From: CAZMGV01 sp964565925
GTDB taxonomy: Bacteria > JAGRBM01 > JAHCIT01
Reading direction: 5' to 3'
Length of the DNA: 64,000 nucleotides
Assembly (NCBI GenBank): GCA_964565925.1
Contig: CAZMGV010000006.1
Location: 1-64,000 of the forward strand
The notes beneath the pieces were generated by a model. The model did not search any database, had not been told where the DNA came from, and saw nothing but the letters and a program-made list of their open reading frames with translations. Shown here in pieces: positions 59,938 to 64,000 of the stretch. Each line of letters opens with the position of its first letter. The first letter of the stretch is position 1. A program made the position numbers and the translations under genes.

Positions 59938-59952
59938 ACCTCTTCTTACCGG

Positions 59953-59996
59953 AACCGCCCGCCGGCTCGATCAGAGAGCGCGGGCGGTTTCGTTTT
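59953..59996 (+). terminator. Terminator after rpmE
   Basis: AACCGCCCGC (59953-59962) pairs perfectly with GCGGGCGGTT (59980-59989) over 17 bases, then TCG and a T-run (59992-59996). It lies 15 bases beyond the rpmE stop, so prfA probably starts from a separate promoter or reads through. Confidence 0.8.
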
Positions 59997-60023
59997 TGGG
60001 GCTTGCAGATCACCGGGACATGA

Positions 60024-61118
60024 ATGGACATCCTCGGCAAACTCGAGAAAGTGGCCAAGCGGCACACGGAACTGGAGAAACTCCTTTCCGATCCCGCAGT
60101 CACGTCCGATAACGACCGGTTCATCAAGCTCTCGCGCGAGTTCTCGGAGCTGACCCCCATTGTCGAGGCGTTCGCCGCTTACCGGAAAATCGAGACCGAA
60201 CTGAAGGGAAACCGCGAACTGGCTTCGGGCGGAGACCCCGAACTGCGCGAGATGGCGCAGGGCGAAATCGCGGGCATCGAAAAGCAGCTTGCCGAAGCCG
60301 CCGATCTGCTGAAGGTCCTGCTGCTGCCCAAAGATCCCAATGACGGCAAGAACGCGATCCTCGAACTGCGCGCCGGGACGGGCGGCGACGAGGCCGGACT
60401 GTTCGTGGCCGACCTGTTCCGCATGTATTCGCGCTACGCCGAAGACCGCAAGTGGAAGGTCGAGATCCTGTCCTCCTCGGACAACTCCGCCGGCGGCTAC
60501 AAGGAGCTGATCGCCCAGATCTCCGGCAAGGACGTCTTCTCGCGGCTCAAGTTCGAATCGGGCGTTCACCGCGTGCAGCGCGTCCCGGCGACCGAAACCC
60601 AGGGGCGCATCCATACTTCCACAGCGACCGTGGCGGTGATGCCCGAGGCCGAAGACGTCGATATCCAGATCCGGGACGAGGAACTCAGGATCGACGTGTT
60701 CCGCGCGGGCGGCCACGGCGGCCAGAGCGTGAACACGACCGACTCGGCGGTGCGGGTGACCCACCTGCCCTCCAATACGGTCGTGATCTGCCAGGACGAA
60801 AAGAGCCAGATCAAGAACAAGGCGAAGGCGCTGAAGATTCTCAAGTCGAGGCTTCTCGCCCGGGCCGAGCAGGAACAGCACGACAAGATCTCCGCCGAAC
60901 GGCGGAGCCTGATCGGGCAGGGTATGCGGAGCGAAAAAATCCGCACCTACAACTTCCCGCAGGAGCGATGCACGGACCACCGGATCGGCCTGACGCTCTA
61001 CCAGCTGACGTCCATCATTAACGGGGATCTGGACCCGCTGATCGATCCGCTCACCAGCAACTACCAGGCGGAGCTGCTGTCGAGAGATTTGGAAAGCGAG
61101 ACCGAAGCCCGCGCCTGA
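60024..61118 (+). CDS. prfA: Peptide chain release factor 1
   Basis: A 364-residue class I release factor. The stop-codon-reading PAT motif at 188-190 (VQRVPATETQG) marks RF1 (UAA, UAG), whereas RF2 would have SPF. The catalytic GGQ is at 232-234 in RAGGHGGQSVNTTDSAVR. The N-terminal coiled-coil and GTGGDEAGLF segment are intact. Length is normal. prmC, whose product methylates the GGQ glutamine, follows 25 bases later, the classic arrangement. Confidence 0.97.
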   Translation: MDILGKLEKVAKRHTELEKLLSDPAVTSDNDRFIKLSREFSELTPIVEAFAAYRKIETELKGNRELASGGDPELREMAQGEIAGIEKQLAEAADLLKVLLLPKDPNDGKNAILELRAGTGGDEAGLFVADLFRMYSRYAEDRKWKVEILSSSDNSAGGYKELIAQISGKDVFSRLKFESGVHRVQRVPATETQGRIHTSTATVAVMPEAEDVDIQIRDEELRIDVFRAGGHGGQSVNTTDSAVRVTHLPSNTVVICQDEKSQIKNKAKALKILKSRLLARAEQEQHDKISAERRSLIGQGMRSEKIRTYNFPQERCTDHRIGLTLYQLTSIINGDLDPLIDPLTSNYQAELLSRDLESETEARA

Positions 61119-61143
61119 GAAAAGGTTTACCGGAAGAAAGGCC

Positions 61144-62046
61144 ATGCTGAAGGCGGTGAAAGACATGCCGGCGTCCGACACGGTGAAAAGCCTCATCGAA
61201 GAGGCCACGCGGCGTTTTTCGGCCGTAGGGATCCCGTCGCCACGCCTGGACGCCGAACTGCTGCTCTCCCGCGAGACCGGCCTGGACCGTGCGGGGCTGA
61301 TCCGCGAATCGGGCCGGGTCGTACCGGCCGAGGCCGCCGGCAAATTCCGCCTGAACGCCGGCCGCCGGGAAGCCTGGGAACCGATGGCCTATATCCTCGG
61401 CGAGAAGGAGTTCTTCGGCCGCACCTTCACGGTTACTCCGGATGTGCTCATCCCCCGGCCCGACACCGAGACTGCCATTGAAGCGCTGCTCGCCGTCATC
61501 CCCCGCCGGGCGACTGTGCTGGACATCGGCACGGGCAGCGGAGCCATCGCGATTACCATCGCCGCCGAACGGCCTGATGCCCGGGTGACGGCGACCGATA
61601 TATCGCCCGCCGCCATTTGGGTCGCCGAGGCGAATGCCCGGGCGCTCGGTCTCAAACCGCGGATGTCGTTCCTTCTGTGCGACCTGTTCCCTAAGGGGGA
61701 GTTCCGGTTCGATGCACTGGTTTCTAACCCCCCCTATGTGGGCGATAACGACGAACTGCCCCCGAATGTGGCCCGGTACGAGCCTGCAACGGCCCTGTTT
61801 GCCGGTCCGGACGGCCTGAACCTCATCCGCAGAATTCTGGCTCAGGCGAAAAACCGCCTCATGCCCGGTGCGCCGGTTGTCATCGAAATTGGCGATACGC
61901 AGGGCGAAGCGGTAAAACAGCTCGCTTACGAGGGTGATTACCGGAAAGTTGAAATTCTCAGGGATCTGGCCGGACGGGACCGGGTGCTCAGGTGCCGGGT
62001 TCCCGCTGATGAAACACCGGAGAAAGGCATGACGGAACGTGGATAA
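61144..62046 (+). CDS. prmC: Release factor glutamine methyltransferase
   Basis: A 300-residue SAM-dependent N5-glutamine methyltransferase acting on the GGQ motif of RF1 and RF2. SAM motif I is VLDIGTGSGAIAIT, and the target-binding NPPY is at 195-198 in ALVSNPPYVG. The N-terminal helical domain (residues about 1-80), with EPMAYILGEKEFFG, docks the factor. Length is slightly above the usual 275-285 because of a C-terminal tail. GGAAG/AAAGG precedes the ATG. It overlaps murA by eight bases. Confidence 0.95.
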   Translation: MLKAVKDMPASDTVKSLIEEATRRFSAVGIPSPRLDAELLLSRETGLDRAGLIRESGRVVPAEAAGKFRLNAGRREAWEPMAYILGEKEFFGRTFTVTPDVLIPRPDTETAIEALLAVIPRRATVLDIGTGSGAIAITIAAERPDARVTATDISPAAIWVAEANARALGLKPRMSFLLCDLFPKGEFRFDALVSNPPYVGDNDELPPNVARYEPATALFAGPDGLNLIRRILAQAKNRLMPGAPVVIEIGDTQGEAVKQLAYEGDYRKVEILRDLAGRDRVLRCRVPADETPEKGMTERG

Positions 62047-63331
62047 GCTCCTGATCAGAGGCGGCGCGAGACTGAAGGGCACGGTACGTGTGTCCGGCGC
62101 CAAGAACAGCGCGCTTCCGCTCATGGCCTGCGCCCTGCTCGGCGAAGGATCGTCCACGCTCAAAAACGTCCCCGCGCTCGCCGATGTGAAAACCATGGCG
62201 AAACTGCTCCAGAACATGGGCTGCGGGATCACGCCGGGCGACGGTTCCGTCACCATCGACGCATCCAAAGTACCTAACTGCGAAGCGCCGTACGATCTCG
62301 TCAAGACCATGCGTGCCTCGGTCGTCGTGCTGGGTCCGCTTGTGGGCCGGTTCGGCAAGGCGAGGATTTCACTCCCGGGCGGCTGCGCCATCGGCGCCCG
62401 GCCGATCGATCAGCACCTGAAAGTCCTCGAAGCGCTCGGAGCAATGATCCGGGTCGAGCACGGTTACGTGATCGCCGAAGCCGGACGGCTGCAGGGCGCC
62501 AGGTTCACCTTCGATATCCAGACCGTGACCGGCACCGAAAACGCCCTCATGGCTGCCGCGTGTGCCAAAGGCACCACCGAGCTGATGAACTGCGCCCGCG
62601 AGCCGGAAGTGGTCGAGCTCGCCGAAGTGCTGGTCAGTATGGGCGCGAAGATCGACGGCGCCGGCACGGAGCGGATCACGGTTGAGGGCGTCTCCTCGCT
62701 CAAGCCGTTCAACTGTTCCGTCATGCCGGACCGGATCGAAACCGGTACGCTGATCGCCGCCGCCGCGATCACGGGCGGCGATGTAACCCTCGAAGACGCC
62801 GTGCCGGAACACTCGGGCGCGCTGATCGCCAAATTGTCCGAATGTGGCGTCAGCATCGAAACCGACGTTCGGAAAATCCGTGTACGGGTACCGGGCGGCA
62901 TCGGTTCGATCCGCTCTGGCGACATCGACACGCAACCGTTCCCCGGCTTCGCCACCGACATGCAGGCCCAGTACATGGCGCTCATGGCGGTCGCACAGGG
63001 AACCTCCATTATCTCGGAGAACGTCTTCGAGAACCGGTTCATGCATGTGCAGGAGCTGGTGCGCATGGGTGCCGACATCAAGATCAAGGGAAACGTCTCG
63101 ATTGTGAAAGGTGTCGAGAAGCTCACGAGCGCGCCCGTCATGGCGACCGACCTGCGGGCGTCCGCCGGTCTCGTCGTCGCCGCGCTGGTGGCCGACGGAG
63201 AAACGGTCGTGGACCGGATCTACCATCTGGACCGTGGTTACGAATCGCTGGAAAAGAAACTGGCCTCGCTCGGCGCGATGATCGAAAGATTCGCCGGAAA
63301 GTGGCCCGAACAGGTATTGGGAAAGTCATGA
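62039..63331 (+). CDS. murA: UDP-N-acetylglucosamine 1-carboxyvinyltransferase
   Basis: A 430-residue enolpyruvyl transferase for the first committed step of peptidoglycan synthesis. The catalytic C116 in LPGGCAIGARP (E. coli C115 equivalent, the fosfomycin target) is present, as are K22 in SGAKNSALPL and the substrate-binding R-P-I-D-x-H. EDAVPEHSGAL and the C-terminal LDRGYESLEKKL are normal. The GTG start overlaps prmC. The stop overlaps hisG by four bases (ATGA), so cell-wall and histidine genes share a transcript. Confidence 0.96.
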   Translation: MDKLLIRGGARLKGTVRVSGAKNSALPLMACALLGEGSSTLKNVPALADVKTMAKLLQNMGCGITPGDGSVTIDASKVPNCEAPYDLVKTMRASVVVLGPLVGRFGKARISLPGGCAIGARPIDQHLKVLEALGAMIRVEHGYVIAEAGRLQGARFTFDIQTVTGTENALMAAACAKGTTELMNCAREPEVVELAEVLVSMGAKIDGAGTERITVEGVSSLKPFNCSVMPDRIETGTLIAAAAITGGDVTLEDAVPEHSGALIAKLSECGVSIETDVRKIRVRVPGGIGSIRSGDIDTQPFPGFATDMQAQYMALMAVAQGTSIISENVFENRFMHVQELVRMGADIKIKGNVSIVKGVEKLTSAPVMATDLRASAGLVVAALVADGETVVDRIYHLDRGYESLEKKLASLGAMIERFAGKWPEQVLGKS

Positions 63332-63963
63332 TCACGTTAGCCGTCGCCAAAGGCCGCGTCTTCGACGAGAGCCTGGAACTCCTCGCCCCGCTCGGCGTCT
63401 CCGCCGATCAGGTGAAACGGGACAGCCGCTCGCTCATCCACGCCTTCCCGAAAGCGGGCCTGAGCCTTCTCGTCGTGCGTTCGCAGGACGTCCCGACCTA
63501 TGTGGAATCGGGCGCCGCCGAGCTGGGTATTGTCGGCAAGGACGTGCTGCTCGAGCACGGCTCCAAACTGTTCGAGCTGTTCGACCTCGGCATCGGCAAG
63601 TGCCGGCTGTCGCTTGCCAAGAAAAAGTCCGATGTGCCGTTTCTGGAGATGAACCCCGATGAGCCGATCCGGGTTGCGACGAAATACGTGAATCTCACGA
63701 CGGACTACCTGAACCGCATGGGCCGCCGTGCCGAAATCGTCACCCTGTACGGCTCGGTGGAACTGGCTCCGCTCGTGGGACTTGCCGACCGGATCTGCGA
63801 CCTGGTTTCGACCGGGAGCACGCTGAAGGCCAACGGCCTGGTTGAAGATCTGGTCATTCTCGAGTCCACCTGCCGGCTCATCGCCAGCCCGGCGGCGCTG
63901 AAACTCAACCCCAAGGGGATCCGTCCGCTCGCCGAACGGATCGGAGGGCTCGCCGCCGCATGA
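63328..63963 (+). CDS. hisG: ATP phosphoribosyltransferase, short form
   Basis: A 211-residue first enzyme of histidine synthesis. MITLAVAKGRVFDESLELL, DVPTYVESGAAELGIVGKDVLLE and GLADRICDLVSTGSTLKANGL are characteristic. The length shows the short form, which lacks the regulatory C-terminal domain and in other bacteria needs HisZ for activity. No hisZ is in this window. The ATG overlaps the murA stop, and the next gene begins at the hisG stop. Confidence 0.94.
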   Translation: MITLAVAKGRVFDESLELLAPLGVSADQVKRDSRSLIHAFPKAGLSLLVVRSQDVPTYVESGAAELGIVGKDVLLEHGSKLFELFDLGIGKCRLSLAKKKSDVPFLEMNPDEPIRVATKYVNLTTDYLNRMGRRAEIVTLYGSVELAPLVGLADRICDLVSTGSTLKANGLVEDLVILESTCRLIASPAALKLNPKGIRPLAERIGGLAAA

Positions 63964-64000
63964 TCGGGATCTTCGACAGCGGCACGGAATCCTGCCGGGA
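63960..64000 (+). CDS. Partial gene, first 13 codons, probably hisD
   Basis: ATG at 63960 overlaps the hisG stop codon by four bases. It opens MIGIFDSGTESCR and runs off the window. By position after murA-hisG in related genomes the likely product is histidinol dehydrogenase (hisD). The opening also resembles glutamate racemase (IGIFDSG), but the G-G-L-T that should follow is absent. The assignment is mostly from context. Confidence 0.4.
   Translation, partial: MIGIFDSGTESCR

Noticed and set aside
63960..64000. Glutamate racemase start
   Set aside because: The opening MIGIFDSG fits, but the next residues are TESCR where racemases have G-x-G-G-L-T. Gene order after murA-hisG favours hisD.

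Overview
This is about 64 kb of GC-rich bacterial chromosome. It is densely coded on both strands, has no rRNA, phage or transposase genes, and carries one tRNA. The organism looks like a Gram-negative of the old deltaproteobacterial sphere (Myxococcota/Desulfobacterota-like). This is inferred from a very large TPR protein, a Roadblock protein, a receiver-GAF-HD-GYP regulator, a TatT-like periplasmic TPR protein, a secreted protein with a Cys plus membrane helix plus Arg-rich C-terminal sorting tail beside a beta-barrel protein, an MpaB/DUF2236 protein, and the order dnaG-rpoD and rpmE-prfA-prmC-murA-hisG. No single gene fixes the phylum.

Layout. 1-8 kb: a folded palindromic element, an orphan gene and a 2322-residue TPR protein. 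8-17 kb: a MmgE/PrpD enzyme, Roadblock, thioredoxin-like and YciI-like proteins, membrane proteins, an HD-GYP regulator, a TatT-like protein and a family 2 glycosyltransferase. 17-22 kb: thiolase, CNNM/CBS transporter, DEAD-box helicase and alanine dehydrogenase, all leftward. 22.3 kb: tRNA with a CAU anticodon. 22.7-30.5 kb: a basic coiled-coil protein, a hotdog-like gene divergent from a MenB/BadI-like crotonase across two palindromic operators, a stress protein, a flavin reductase-like protein, a CBS protein, purM-purN and an enoyl-CoA isomerase. 30.7-34.9 kb: dnaG-rpoD. 35-38.6 kb: leuCD divergent from a LysR gene that overlaps a TlpA-like thioredoxin gene.

38.6-51.2 kb: an exonuclease, an esterase, the sorting-tail/beta-barrel pair, a siroheme synthase N-terminal protein, an acyltransferase, two tandem GST-like genes, membrane proteins, a nitronate monooxygenase and an MFS transporter. 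51.3-54.4 kb: a tight four-gene operon (small protein, signal-peptide protein, PMT-like membrane glycosyltransferase, tiny Cys-rich secreted protein). In it the second protein repeats the extra C-terminal domain of the glycosyltransferase. I think this is the best candidate for something undescribed. 54.4-59.6 kb: MpaB-like oxygenase, HU, a small Csx3-like protein, an A-type iron-sulfur protein, an (alpha/alpha)6-barrel protein, a sirtuin and a CoA-binding protein. 59.7-64 kb: rpmE, then prfA-prmC-murA-hisG and the first codons of another gene.

Functionally the window mixes housekeeping (replication priming, sigma factor, translation termination, purine, leucine, histidine and peptidoglycan synthesis) with acyl-CoA metabolism and envelope functions. 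Coordinates of coding regions include the stop codon. Start codons were adjusted where a ribosome-binding site supported an internal start. All functional calls come from motif recognition without database searches.
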